Assembly (NCBI RefSeq): GCF_021155765.1
Contig: NC_060116.1
Coordinates: 17,176,584 to 17,240,583 of the forward strand
From: Diprion similis
Lineage: Eukaryota; Arthropoda; Insecta; Hymenoptera; Diprionidae
Direction: 5' to 3'
Length of the DNA: 64,000 nt
The notes beneath the pieces were generated by a model. That model saw nothing but the letters and a program-made list of their open reading frames with translations, was not told the DNA's origin and did no database searches. Positions 49,001 to 60,675 of the stretch are shown one piece after another (the first letter of the stretch is position 1; the number at the start of each line of letters is the position of its first letter). The position numbers and the translations under genes are program-made.

Positions 49001-51985
49001 CGAAAAACTCATGATTTTCGTCGTAATTTCTCTGCTGCTGGTGCTACGCTCTTTTTGATGTGTTTTCTGAGTTCCTGGGAGTCGAATTACTCTAGAGATG
49101 GTCATACGAATCGATTCCGAGACGAGAAATTTTCGGCTCCGAAAATGAGCAAAAAAGTAAGGCTTACCCCTTTGGATTTTTGGCGAAAATTTCGACGATT
49201 TTGGGAAGTGCTGCAATTGACTTTTGCATGCCCTATTCCGACGTAATTTTGCGAGAGGAATCGAATGAGCGCAGTCCCAATACGCTGCGAGCGATATCTG
49301 AAAAGTTACTGCCGAAAAACTCATGATTTTCGTCGTCATTTCTTTGCTGCTGTTCCTACGCTCTTTTTGATGTGTTTTCTGAGTTCCTGGGGGTCGAATT
49401 ACTCTAGAGATGGTCATACAAATCGATTCCGAGACGAGAAATTTTCGGCTTCGAAAATGAGCAAAAAAGTAAGGCTTACCCCTTTGGATTTTTGGCGAAA
49501 ATTTCGACGATTTTGGAAAGTGCTGCAATTGACTTTTGCATGCCCTGTTCCGACGTAATTTTGCGAGAGGAATCGAATGAGCGCAGTCCCAATACGCTGC
49601 GAGCGATATCTGAAAAGTTACGGCCGAAAAACTCATGATTTTCGTCGTCATTTCTTTGCTGCTGGTCCTACGCTCTTTTTGATGTGTTTTCTGAGTTCCT
49701 GGGGGTCGAATTACACTAGAGATGGTCATACAAATCGATTCCGAGACGAGAAATTTTCGGCTCCGAAAATGAGCAAAAAAGTAAGGCTTACCCCTTTGGA
49801 TTTTTGGCGAAAATTTCGACGATTTCGGAAAGTGCTGCAATTGACTTTTGCATGCCCTATTCCGACGTAATTTTGCGAGAGGAATCGAATGAGCGCAGTC
49901 CCAATACGCTGCGAGCGATATCTGAAAAGTTACGGCCGACAAACTCATGATTTTCGTCGTAATTTCTCTGCTGCTGGTGCTACGCTCTTTTTGATGTGTT
50001 TTCTGAGTTCCTGGGAGTCGAATTACTCTAGAGATGGTCATACGAATCGATTCCGAGACGAGAAATTTTCGGCTCCGAAAATGAGCAAAAAAGTAAGGCT
50101 TACCCCTTTGGATTTTTGGCGAAAATTTCGACGATTTCGGAAAGTGCTGCAATTGACTTTTGCATGCCCTGTTCCGACGTAATTTTGCGAGAGGAATCGA
50201 ATGAGCGCAGTCCCAATACGCTGCGAGCGATATCTGAAAAGTTACGGCCGAAAAACTCATGATTTTCGTCGTCATTTCTTTGCTGCTGTTCCTACGCTCT
50301 TTTTGATGTGTTTTCTGAGTTCCTGGGGGTTGAATTACTCTAGAGAAGGTCATACAAATCGATTCCGAGACGAGAAATTTTCGGCTCCGAAAATGAGCAA
50401 AAAAGTAAGGCTTACCCCTTTGGATTTTTGGCGAAAATTTCGACGATTTCGGAAAGTGCTGCAATTGACTTTTGCATGCCCTATTCCGACGTAATTTTGC
50501 GAGAGGAATCGAATGAGCGCAGTCCCAATACGCTGCGAGCGATATCTGAAAAGTTACGGCCGAAAAACTCATGATTTTCGTCGTAATTTCTTTGCTGCTG
50601 GTGCTACGCTCTTTTTGATGTGTTTTCTGAGTTCCTGGGGGTCGAATTACTCTAGAGATGGTCATACAAATCGATTCCGAGACGAGAAATTTTCGGCTCC
50701 GAAAATGAGCAAAAAAGTAAGGCTTACCCCTTTGGATTTTTGGCGAAAATTTCGACGATTTCGGAAAGTGCTGCAATTGACTTTTGCATGCCCTATTCCG
50801 ACGTAATTTTGCGAGAGGAATCGAATGAGCGCAGTCCCAATACGCTGCGAGCGATATCTGAAAAGTTACGGCCGAAAAACTCATGATTTTCGTCGTAATT
50901 ACTCTGCTGCTGGTGCTACGCTCTTTTTGATGTGTTTTCTGAGTTCCTGGGAGTCGAATTACTCTAGAGATGGTCATACGAATCGATTCCGAGACGAGAA
51001 ATTTTCGGCTCCGAAAATGAGCAAAAAAGTAAGGCTTACCCCTTTGGATTTTTGGCGAAAATTTCGACGATTTTGGGAAGTGCTGCAATTGACTTTTGCA
51101 TGCCCTATTCCGACGTAATTTTGCGAGAGGAATCGAATGAGCGCAGTCCCAATACGCTGCGAGCGATATCTGAAAAGTTACTGCCGAAAAACTCATGATT
51201 TTCGTCGTCATTTCTTTGCTGCTGTTCCTACGCTCTTTTTGATGTGTTTTCTGAGTTCCTGGGGGTCGAATTACTCTAGAGATGGTCATACAAATCGATT
51301 CCGAGACGAGAAATTTTCGGCTCTGAAAATGACCAAAAAAGTAAGGCTTACCCCTTTGGATTTTTGGCGAAAATTTCGACGATTTTGGAAAGTGCTGCAA
51401 TCGACTTTTGCATGCCCTATTCCGACGTAATTTTGCGAGAGGAATCGAATGAGCGCAGTCCCAATACGCTGCGAGCGATATCTGAAAAGTTACGGCCGAA
51501 AAACTCATGATTTTCGTCGTCATTTCTTTGCTGCTGTTCCTACGCTCTTTTTGATGTGTTTTCTGAGTTCCTGAGGGTCGAATTACTCTAGAGATGGTCA
51601 TACAAATCGATCCCGAGACGAGAAATTTTCGGCTCCGAAAATGAGCAAAAAAGTAAGGCCTACCCCTTTGGATTTTTGGCGAAAATTTCGACGATTTTGG
51701 AGAGTGCTGCAATTGACTTTTGCATGACCTATCCTGACGTAATTTTGCGAGAGGAATCGAATGAGCGCAGTCCCAATACGCTGCGAGCGATATCTGAAAA
51801 GTTACGGCCGAAAAACTAATGATTTCCTTCGTCATTTCTTTGCTGCTGGTCCGACGCTCCATTTGATGTGTTTTCTGAGTTCCTGGGGGTCGAATTACTC
51901 TAGAGATGGTCATACAAATCGATTCCGAAACGAGAAATTTTCGGCTCCGAAAATGAGCAACAAAGTAAGGCCTTATTCGTCTAGA
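43025..51985. repeat. Satellite array, 312-bp monomers, about 29 copies, higher-order structure
   Basis: Monomers begin at 43025 and every 312 bases to 51761 (29 starts). The last is cut off near 51978, where AAAGTAAGGCC gives way to unrelated DNA. No length change occurs between monomers. Diagnostic variants define classes; I use plus-strand translation tags. C = KSYCRK and SASKM; A' = NYTRDG; B' = FSAAGAT with RKV and CPVPT; D = GLNYSREG; E = FFAAGAT; A = AAGPT with NYSRDG; F = NYSAAGAT; B = FSAAGAT with WEV. From 45833 the order is C-A'-B'-D-E-A-F-B, an eight-monomer unit of 2496 bp that recurs in shortened forms. The monomer holds the 18-bp dyad ATTTTCGGCTCCGAAAAT. The family is unknown to me. 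Confidence 0.95.
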
Positions 51986-52511
51986 TACATCTTTAGTCAA
52001 CGCGGAAATTGATCCGATGCAAAATATACATGCTGATAGCGTCGCAGAATTCTCATTCAACCATTTTCCGAAAGTCGCACAAATGTGAAAGATTCAGGTA
52101 TTCTTTCGTTTTTCTCATAACAGAACTGATGACAAAGTTTTTTTTTCTCCTACATCTTTTTTATTTCCATAAAATATATTCAGACCTTGCAGGTGGCGGA
52201 ATCATGGCACAAATCAAACTCTCATTCCATTGACTCTCATCCTGTCATTTTCAAATTTCGCATCTCTAGACGTGACAAAACTGATTCTGCTTCTAAAACT
52301 ACGTTGAAATTGTACGTATACTGATACACGATTAATCCGATTTGATTGCAAAGAAATGTTGTACTGTTATAGAGGTATGGACGATAATACGAATAGGAAA
52401 AGAAAGTACGCGTTTCATGTTTTTTTTCAATAATACACAATTTTATTTTTTGTAGAATCGAGAAAATAATGAGAACAAAACGATGCATCGTGAATAGTTA
52501 CAATTAATATG

Positions 52512-52527
52512 TACAATAATAATAATG

Positions 52528-52562
<35 letters not shown>

Positions 52563-52622
52563 TTTAATAATAATAGCAATAATGACGATAATGATGATGA
52601 TAATAATAATAAACTAATAATC
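52512..52622. repeat. (AAT)n microsatellite, interrupted
   Basis: AATAATAAT with GAT and AAC interruptions, continuing irregularly to about 52710. Confidence 0.85.
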
Positions 52623-54417
52623 ATAATAATAATTTTCTTTTTTGTGGTTTCGTTTCTCTATTTTTCTTACCTCATTAGTTAATAATGATTATAATAATAT
52701 TAATAATATTTCATACAGCCAACTGTATGAATTTTTTTCTTTCTATCAATCGTTAACAGCTGTTGTTGGTTCGACTGATTATCGTTCAATCGAATATCAT
52801 TCATAGATAGTATTCATACATCGAATATTAATTTTATAAATAATTGGTACCTTGGCGTATGTAGTTTTGAATCTGAGGCGTACTCCATATTATTAACACA
52901 CCTATATTATATGTATAATATAATGTTTTTCACCTTCGCTCATATAATATTACACAATAACGTAATTTTCACCTCTTAAATAGTAGAATTACAATGTTTT
53001 ATCTTTACAAACGTGGATATTATTATTATCATTATATTTTTCTCTTCAAATTTCATTCGTTTTATTAATTTTAAAAATTTTCATCCTCATTTTCTCTTTT
53101 TGTTCAATTTTCACTAAGCATTCTCTACTATTGATTAAATGCTCTTAGTGGCTCAGAAGCCGGTGATGTTCGATTATCTATACTTCTAATTTTTACTTAT
53201 TCTGCCTGTTATAACGGCATTTCCCCTTCACCGTTCTTCGCCATAGTACGGACATTAACTGTTTCATCCCCTAGGTGTCCCTCTTACCTCTGCCCATATC
53301 TTTTCATTATATATACTTTAATTACACAGTTTTGTTCCCACGACGTAGATGCACATACGCTGTTCGCCGATTTCGAAGCTTTTATTCAGTGGCATGGCTC
53401 AACAACAACCGAGCAAAGGACCGCTCTTTACTCTGAAGGAGTATCACCATTTTGCCTGTGACATTGGGTAATTGACGTGAAACAACAACAGAATCGGTTT
53501 TCAAGTGGACTCAACATTCGAATTACTAGGTTGCAATCAATGTCGCAACAGGATGAAAATTAATTTCCGTATACCGAGCGAAAGCTTTTTCTAGAAATTT
53601 TTGTTCTGCAATTGCTTCGAAATCTACTTCACCGTAATTCATCCATCGTCATGATAAATAATACCGGGCGACACTGTGAGGGCTGAAACATTTACTCCTA
53701 TTATTCATTCTTTCATATTACATCATATTCATTCATTTTACAGTATGTATACACATATACATTCACATATACAGTATGTATATATATATATGCATACACT
53801 ACTTATCTAACAGTGAAAGCAGCAAATTGTTTCGAGGAAAATGAAACGTAAACGGTGAAAGATAAGTAATCGTGATAAATAAATGAAAAACTAGACCAAA
53901 AAAAAACAGAACCTTACCAAGCGGTGGAAACCATAACGATTCTAAGATCATACTAACATTCTTTCTCTTCTTTTTTTAAATAATTTTCAAGTATCGCGTT
54001 ATTGATATTTCTTTCATCTTTCTTCGCAGCTTTATTATAGTGCAATGAGGTCACATTTCAACCGTCGATTACGTTATGCACTTTTATAATCGTCTGTTGT
54101 GAAACGGATCAAAGGTTTGTGTGCACGCAGAATAATATACTCAAGTTTAAAATTCAAATAAATCAATCGTACACTTATATAATTCAAGTGATGTGATTCC
54201 CTTTTTTTTGAGTTGCCAATACCAAAAATTTATAATCAGATGTTAAGGTTTACGTCAAAAAAAGTAATGAAAAGAACAGATGCAATTTTCTCGGAGCTGC
54301 GTGTTGCATATTTCGCATAATTGACAATTACATAATATGAGCTGAGACCTTATTACACTTTACACGCGTTACATTTACATCGACCTGCATCAACTAAGTT
54401 AATGCTTTTTTTTTAGT

Positions 54418-54535
54418 ACGAGTAGTAGTAGTAGTAGTAGTAGTAGGTAGTAGTAGTAGTAGTAGTCGTAGTAGTGGTAGTAGTAGTAGGAGTAGTAGCA
54501 GTAGTAATAGTAGTAGTAGTAATAGTAGTAGTAGG
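54418..54535. repeat. (TAG)n microsatellite, interrupted
   Basis: Around 38 TAG/AGT units with scattered substitutions and one single-base slip (AGTAGGTAGTAG). The slip splits it into two registers. Confidence 0.9.
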
Positions 54536-57500
54536 TTTTTCGTTTTTTTTCCGCATTTTTCCTTTTGTTTAAATTCATTTTTATACTTAGTTTTCATTAA
54601 TTCTGGTTCTGATAATCTAATAGACATCTAAAAATAACACCCATTTTTCATTATCATTAATGTTATAATTATTTCATATTTGTATTTCATAGTTTTTTTT
54701 AATTAATTTATTTATTTATTTTTTTGTTTTCATTTTCGTTTCATTAATTTTTTTGTGTTTTTTTTCTCCGGTTTTCCGTTTTCCTTTCTATTACCAATGA
54801 AATATTACTTAGAATTCCTTAAATATTAAACTGGGCCGCGTTGCTCGTGAAGATCCAGGTGCCAAAACTTGTCTCTAGATTACACGTTAAATGGACCGAT
54901 TATTATCAATAATTCTGAAACTTTTATTCATTTACTTCTTTACTTTTCGTTAGTACAATTCTTGTACCTATCCCTACGTCATATCTGTTGTTTGTTGTTG
55001 CTGGATTATATCCAATTTGATATATCTTATAATAATTGTTATACAATATATTTCAACCATTCGATTTTTGTGAATAAATTATTTAGATTGTTAATCGACA
55101 ATTGTTTGACACGTCGATCCTTTGCAGTAACCAATATTGCGTACTCTGATTACACCTTATTTATTATACTAACGGCTGGAGTTTGACGTTTCCATTTGTT
55201 TTCGTATGTTTGTAAGACTTTTTTTTTATTTTTTATTATTGTTATCAATGTTTCTTTTCCTTTCGTTCTACGCACCAGCACTGTATAAAATCATACGTTT
55301 TTGGTGTCGTGTAACTTGTACGGTTGTACTCGCCGCCAATCGTTCGTAAATTCGCTCTGCTCTCTTATACTTTCACGTATTTTTTGTACCCGTGCACCTA
55401 CACGTCGTTTAAGCAACTTCCAGAAGAGTTTAATTTTAGTATCACATTTTCGGGGGAGCAGACTGGCCTGAGATCTTTTAAACAATTTCACATTATTCAT
55501 ACCGAGAACAGTGATTACATACTGGTCACCAAAGAAACTCAATTCTCATTTGAATCCACGTAATCTTTTTTGAGATGCCAGTTACTTCGTCGTTTTCCTA
55601 TCCTCTCCCCCCCCCCCCTCGTCCTTCCCCCTTTCCCTACATCTTCTTCTTCCCCTTGGTGAGCAGTAATTTACTGTAATTCTACATTTATAGATTATAC
55701 AAGTATGACATAAATGTGATTCGTTTAACAGTAAATATTTGATTCTCCATCACAGTTACTGCAAGGAAATTACATTACTTTGTACTTAGTCCTGTGATGT
55801 AATCTCTTATTTAATTATTAGCATAGGTAGGCATGGCGTGGTCTCTTAAACAAAGACTTTTTATAATACATTTATAATTACATACATTATATATGTATAG
55901 TTACGCCAGGCGAATGCGCTCCCCTAATAGTACACACATCTCTCGCTACTACAGTAATATTGGTATTAATGTGTATTCGAAACAAAAAGATATACACCGA
56001 CGAATGGACCAAAAAACTGATAAGGTGCATCTGTATTATAGGTAATTATTCGTTTAGACATTTATTATTATTTGTTTATTTATCATACTACTTATTATTT
56101 TTACTCTAATATTATTATTCTTTTTCCCTTCCGTCTGTCGTGATTTCATTCAATTATATATTCATTTCATGTGTATTATTTTTTTTTCAACTTTTTTTGG
56201 ATTTTCTTCGTAGCTTTTTTCTATGATTGGGTTGTATTTTCCTCCGTTCACTTCTATTTTTCAATTCTATTCTTTTTGTGGATTGCGTCTACATATATGT
56301 TGTGTGTTTGCGTCTGTGTTTGTGTATTAGTGTGATGTTGATTTACTTTTCCTTGATTTTATCGTTAATTCATGGTAGACTCAACGATATTTATGGTTTT
56401 CTATAATGCGCCTTCACAGTTGCTTCTATACAGAATTTATGGAACCGTATTATCAGACGGAGCATTTTTAAAATGAGCACTTATGTATAAGGTATCTGTC
56501 CAATCTGCTCTGCATCGCAATAGTATTATTATATATTTATAATTCTTTCATTTTTGTTATATTTCACTTGTGATATTCTTCTTTTCTTTGTGAAATTCAG
56601 AATTTGATGAGATTCGACAGCCCTAATAAGAAAACGGAATTAAAAGAAACCTGATTATTCGCACCATAGACCCATGCTCGTGAATAAAATGACACCCCGA
56701 TATTGTGACGAGTTGCAACTTCTGTAAATAAAAATTCCGCGTCCCGATATAACTTGCTGTAACCAGTATGACTGCCCTAACAGTAGGTTTCTGTCATAAA
56801 CTCATTATTCATACGACAATTTGAATCGGTATAGAAGATATCCCGCGATATTGCAGGTGGAAATTTTTTTCTTATAAATTGCACTCGCTTGGTCGTTGAG
56901 AGTGGAACTAATTGTAAGGAAAAACGTTGTTCATTTAGAATATCATTAAAAAAAAGCGAAAAATTCTAATAAGTGAAGTGAAATGACTGTGGAGTAGAAT
57001 ATTTTTTCCTTAACAAACTGTTACTTGTCAAACTTCGAAAGTCTTCGAAACCGGCACTCTGGCAGGCTGACAATATATCAATCTAAAATAACCCAACAGT
57101 CCGTTACTTACGTAAGAATTGCAAATAAACATCTGTATTGCACAAATTTTTTTTCACTTTTTTTTTCTTCTATTTTTACCGGAATTATTTAAAAAAAAAA
57201 GTCATTGGTGCCAGAATTCGTATGTTAAGCTTTAATTTGCATCTTATATTATTTGATGCTAGACTCCACTTGGCTCTGGTTAATGGATGCATATATTTAA
57301 TTCTTTTTTATTTGTCATTTTTGCTATGGTTTTATTTTTTTTTTTTGCGCTTTTCTATTTCGCTCATTTACCCCACCTCTTTATATTTTTCAGATATACC
57401 ATGAAATTGATCTTTATAACGTCAAAGTCCTTTATTTCTACTTTTCTCTGACAAATACGCCTGAAATTTTTAGATCCGAATTTCCGCGATTTCTCGATAA

Positions 57501-59308
57501 ATTTCGAACCAGTTTAAAGTATGAGTAAAAAATCAAAACAAATGTTACTATCGGAAGTTATATATCTTGGGATAAAACGTATCAAATTACACTGATTACC
57601 TGACGTTGGAAAATATTTACGGCAGATACGCGCCGACGATTGAAAAGCGATAGAAAAAAAAATTGCCGATACTAGCAAATTATGTTTATGTTTTCTACCG
57701 TTCATGCTGTATCCGAGAAAAAATGAAGGGAAGTAATTTCATTGAAAATATTATACGTTTACAAGGCTTGATGTCTGCGGATGAATCGCATACGGAAATT
57801 CATCATTGGAATGAGACCAGATTAAGTAAAAATTCTTCAATATCACGAATATTGCGTGGATATGCTTAGGCGGCAGGTAAGTTGATTAGGGTTGTCGCCT
57901 CATAATACTGCCAATCCGATATTCATTGCGATTTTGTTAAATCTATTTTGGATCGGGACTTGTGAGATTTGAGTAATCCCGCGGAATAAAAATGATTTAA
58001 AACCAACGTAAGTTCAAATTTCGTGTGTACCTCCCTGTCTTCCATATTTTTCAATCCAACTCTCTGTTCCTTCAGTCGCACATCTCTTTAGCCTATCGCA
58101 TGCTAAGGAATATAATTACGCTCTTTTAAATTATATAAACAAAGAGAAGAAATTGTCCGCTGAAATACTTTGTTATATATTTCGTTATTCGAAATGTGTA
58201 TATGTATATAATATATATGCCTCGATTGGATCAATTTCTAAAATTAATCTTATGCGATTATAATCGCTCATTAGAAAGAAAAAAAATAAAATAAAATAAA
58301 ACACAAAATCAAAACAACGTAATAATCTCGCGAATTCGGTAATATATAAATTAGAATGATTATTCTCATTTTCTTTTTGTTTGTTTAAAGTAAAATACTT
58401 CGAGCAAGACTTAGACATTATAAAAATGTTTAACAATATGAGGTATTCGCAGTAATGACGAGAACGATTTTATAATGCGATAATGGCGGTGATAATGATA
58501 AATAATTGCGATAGCAAATATCGCAATAATATGAAAATGATGTGAATGGGAATAATAATAACAGCGACAATAACATCTCGTTATAATCGTTTCTTGCAAG
58601 ACTCGTTAATAATTATTTTCATTACATTTTTTTATTCTTGTCCGAGTACGTAATAATTTAGTCAATCGACAATCGACAATGGAGTTCAAAGATGATCAGA
58701 AGAAACGAATATAGGAAGAAAAATGAATAACTCAACTCATTCCCTATTTTTTTACTTTTTAATTTCCGACCCTACTCACCAAGTCACATTAGTCACTTAG
58801 TGGGTCAAATTTGTTAACCGTATCTTTTTCTTTCTCTATGGTTCTCTTTCTATCTCTCAAACCATTCGATCGATCAACCAATCAATCAATCTCTCTTTGT
58901 CTAACTCCCTCTTTATCTCCACCTTTCTTCCATTGTGAAATATTTCACCACATCGATAAAAATATGTACAATAATTTTATACATTGGCATATCTATTGAC
59001 AATACTTTACACATCATTTCTGCCAGAGGTTACCAATGCATACATTTTTTTCTTCTCATTTCCTTCTTTTCATTCCTATCTTGTCTGTATTTCTCATATT
59101 TAAAAATTTTTAGTTCAATTTTCATTTTCATTTTTTTAATTAAAATTTTTTGTTTCGTTTTCGTCGCAACATGATTTGCGGCTTCTTTCATTCGCACTTC
59201 GTTCTTTTATTCATGGCGTACTTCTCACTCTGTCTCTTCCTCGTCTTCTGATTCTATTCTTTTCCCCCTCCTTCTTCTTTTTCTTCTTCTTCTTAACCAC
59301 ATCCTTAG

Positions 59309-59400
59309 ACTTATCCTTATCCTTATCCTTATCCTTATCCTTATCCTTATCCTTATCCTTATCCTTATCCTTATGCCTATGCCTATGCCTATCCTTATCC
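59309..59400. repeat. (CCTTAT)n hexanucleotide repeat
   Basis: About 14 CCTTAT units, the last few mutated to GCCTAT. It directly follows a CTT-rich run. It is not the insect telomere repeat TTAGG in either orientation. Confidence 0.9.
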
Positions 59401-59973
59401 GGCCCATTTCCATTCTCTTGTCATCACTATTTTTTCTTCTTCTTCATTTTACAGCTCTCCCTCCGACATCCCTCTCGCAGACACTTTAATTTCAACTCCA
59501 ACTTTTCTGTAGCTTGTCCCCTGACAGAGGTTTAACTTACATAAGGTACTGATTCTTGATTCACATGTCCTATATGAAATGGTGGGCTACTGAACAGTCG
59601 TGATATTGTGGTGATTTTGGTGGTGAGGTGGGTTCGTCTTGTCACACCTCACGATCCGCATAGTGGGAGCTTTTTTCATCATTTAACCGTCATTTAATTC
59701 TTGAAGAAGTTTGGACGCCTTTCTTTTGATTATAACGTGTTTCGCTTTTCCGTTTCAGCGTTATCCAATTCCATTTTTCCAACTTTTACTGTTTAGCTAT
59801 CATTCCTACCATTGAGAATATGGCATTTATAGATTATCCGTTCCTCTAAACTTCTTAGCTCTTCGGCATTATCTGTTCATCTCATTTACCGTTCAACACG
59901 TCTTATAGTATTTCTCTTTCCTTGAATTCGCGGCTCCCTCGTGCAATGTACATTTTATTAACTTCCTATTCGT

Positions 59974-60261
59974 TCAATGCGGTTCTTTTTCAAAAGCTCC
60001 CTTCCTATGCCCGCCACCTCCGAAAATCTTTATCTGCAACGCCAGAACAAATACATTTACTACGGTTAAAATAGCGGAAAATACAATGCTAATGTTAACG
60101 CTGTAGAATCTAATGTGACTTAAAATACTCTTCAATTTATCCAAGTGAATTGAATTAAAAAATTTGGAAATAAATTCTCTCCCGTAAACTAAATACACAT
60201 AATTTGTCAAACACGGTCCTATATAAAGAGGATTCACAACCCTGGATAAAGCTTCCTCCAT
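59974..60261 (-). CDS. Hypothetical 95-aa single-pass membrane protein
   Basis: This is an open frame of 95 codons with a good initiation context (GGCAATGG). One clear hydrophobic segment covers about residues 52-80 (NISIVFSAILTVVNVFVLA), followed by a glycine and basic/acidic tail (GGGGHRKGAFEKE). I do not recognise it. It lies just downstream of the Mxd-like terminal exon on the same strand, so it may be a chance frame in that gene's 3' UTR. In AT-rich DNA a frame of this size is not rare. Confidence 0.2.
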   Translation of the reverse strand: MEEALSRVVNPLYIGPCLTNYVYLVYGREFISKFFNSIHLDKLKSILSHIRFYSVNISIVFSAILTVVNVFVLALQIKIFGGGGHRKGAFEKEPH

Positions 60262-60532
60262 TGCCTCTCAATATATTGCAATAAAAACAATGAAATATCT
60301 GGTTCTTTACGAATCGATTCCTTGCGCGTCCCGGCTATATTCGTGGTTTGATTTTCTAATTTTTTAGGGGGAGGGTGATTCACCTGTCATATAGGAAACC
60401 ACGCGTCGACCCAGGAAACGGAGTTACAGAAGCGATAGGAAATTGCGAAGGGTCAAACCGAACAGTACAGAAGCCCCGTTTACGGAGCCCCATTACTGCA
60501 GAAGGCGGCATGCGTGCTTCTGGAAAACTCAC

Positions 60533-60675
60533 CTAGAGATTGTCCATCATTTCAGAGAGGGTCAGCCTCGAGGTTGACATGGCGACGCCGCTGTCGCTGC
60601 TGCTCTGGACGCTGCTGTGGTCATCTGTGTCCGACTGGTTGCTCGTGTAGCCGATCACGTCGACCTCAACCTCGT
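60533..60675 (-). CDS. Terminal coding exon of a Mxd/Mxi1-like bHLHZip repressor (partial)
   Basis: On the minus strand a strong acceptor (TTTATGTTTCAG) opens a 143-nt exon in phase 1, 46 codons and TAG. The peptide holds EVEVDVIGY, then SDTDDHSSVQSSSDSG, and ends LTLSEMMDNL. The acidic (E/I)VDV block, followed by D-D-H-S-S and serine-rich residues, matches the C-terminal region of vertebrate MXI1/MXD proteins, which pair with MAX and oppose MYC. The bHLHZip and SIN3-interaction exons are not visible up to 64000, so they must lie to the right, across an intron longer than 3.3 kb. A consensus donor (GTGAGT) begins immediately after the TAG. The assignment rests on a short tail only. Confidence 0.6.

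Larger units (their letters stand above)
51986..60530. other. Gene-free, AT- and microsatellite-rich DNA
   Basis: Over 8 kb with no supported exon. It holds an AAT run, a TAG run, a CCTTAT run, C13 near 55606-55618 and many T-rich stretches. A single minus-strand frame at 59974-60261 is described separately. The rightmost part may be the 3' UTR of the Mxd-like gene, which reads leftward. Confidence 0.5.

Noticed and set aside
43337-51430. A family of identical-length 97-residue plus-strand genes in tandem
   Set aside because: These are the plus-strand shadow of each satellite monomer, closed by the same TAA every 312 bp.
44198-52060. A 2620-residue repeat protein on the minus strand
   Set aside because: The frame exists only because the 312-bp satellite is a multiple of three and lacks a stop in that frame. 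Variants among monomers are mostly residue-changing, with no bias to silent sites, and no promoter or splice structure is seen.
59309-59400. Interstitial telomere repeat
   Set aside because: The unit is CCTTAT, not TTAGG or TTAGGG in either orientation.
59176-59535. 119-codon plus-strand leucine/serine-rich frame
   Set aside because: The sequence is produced by the CTT and CCTTAT repeats.
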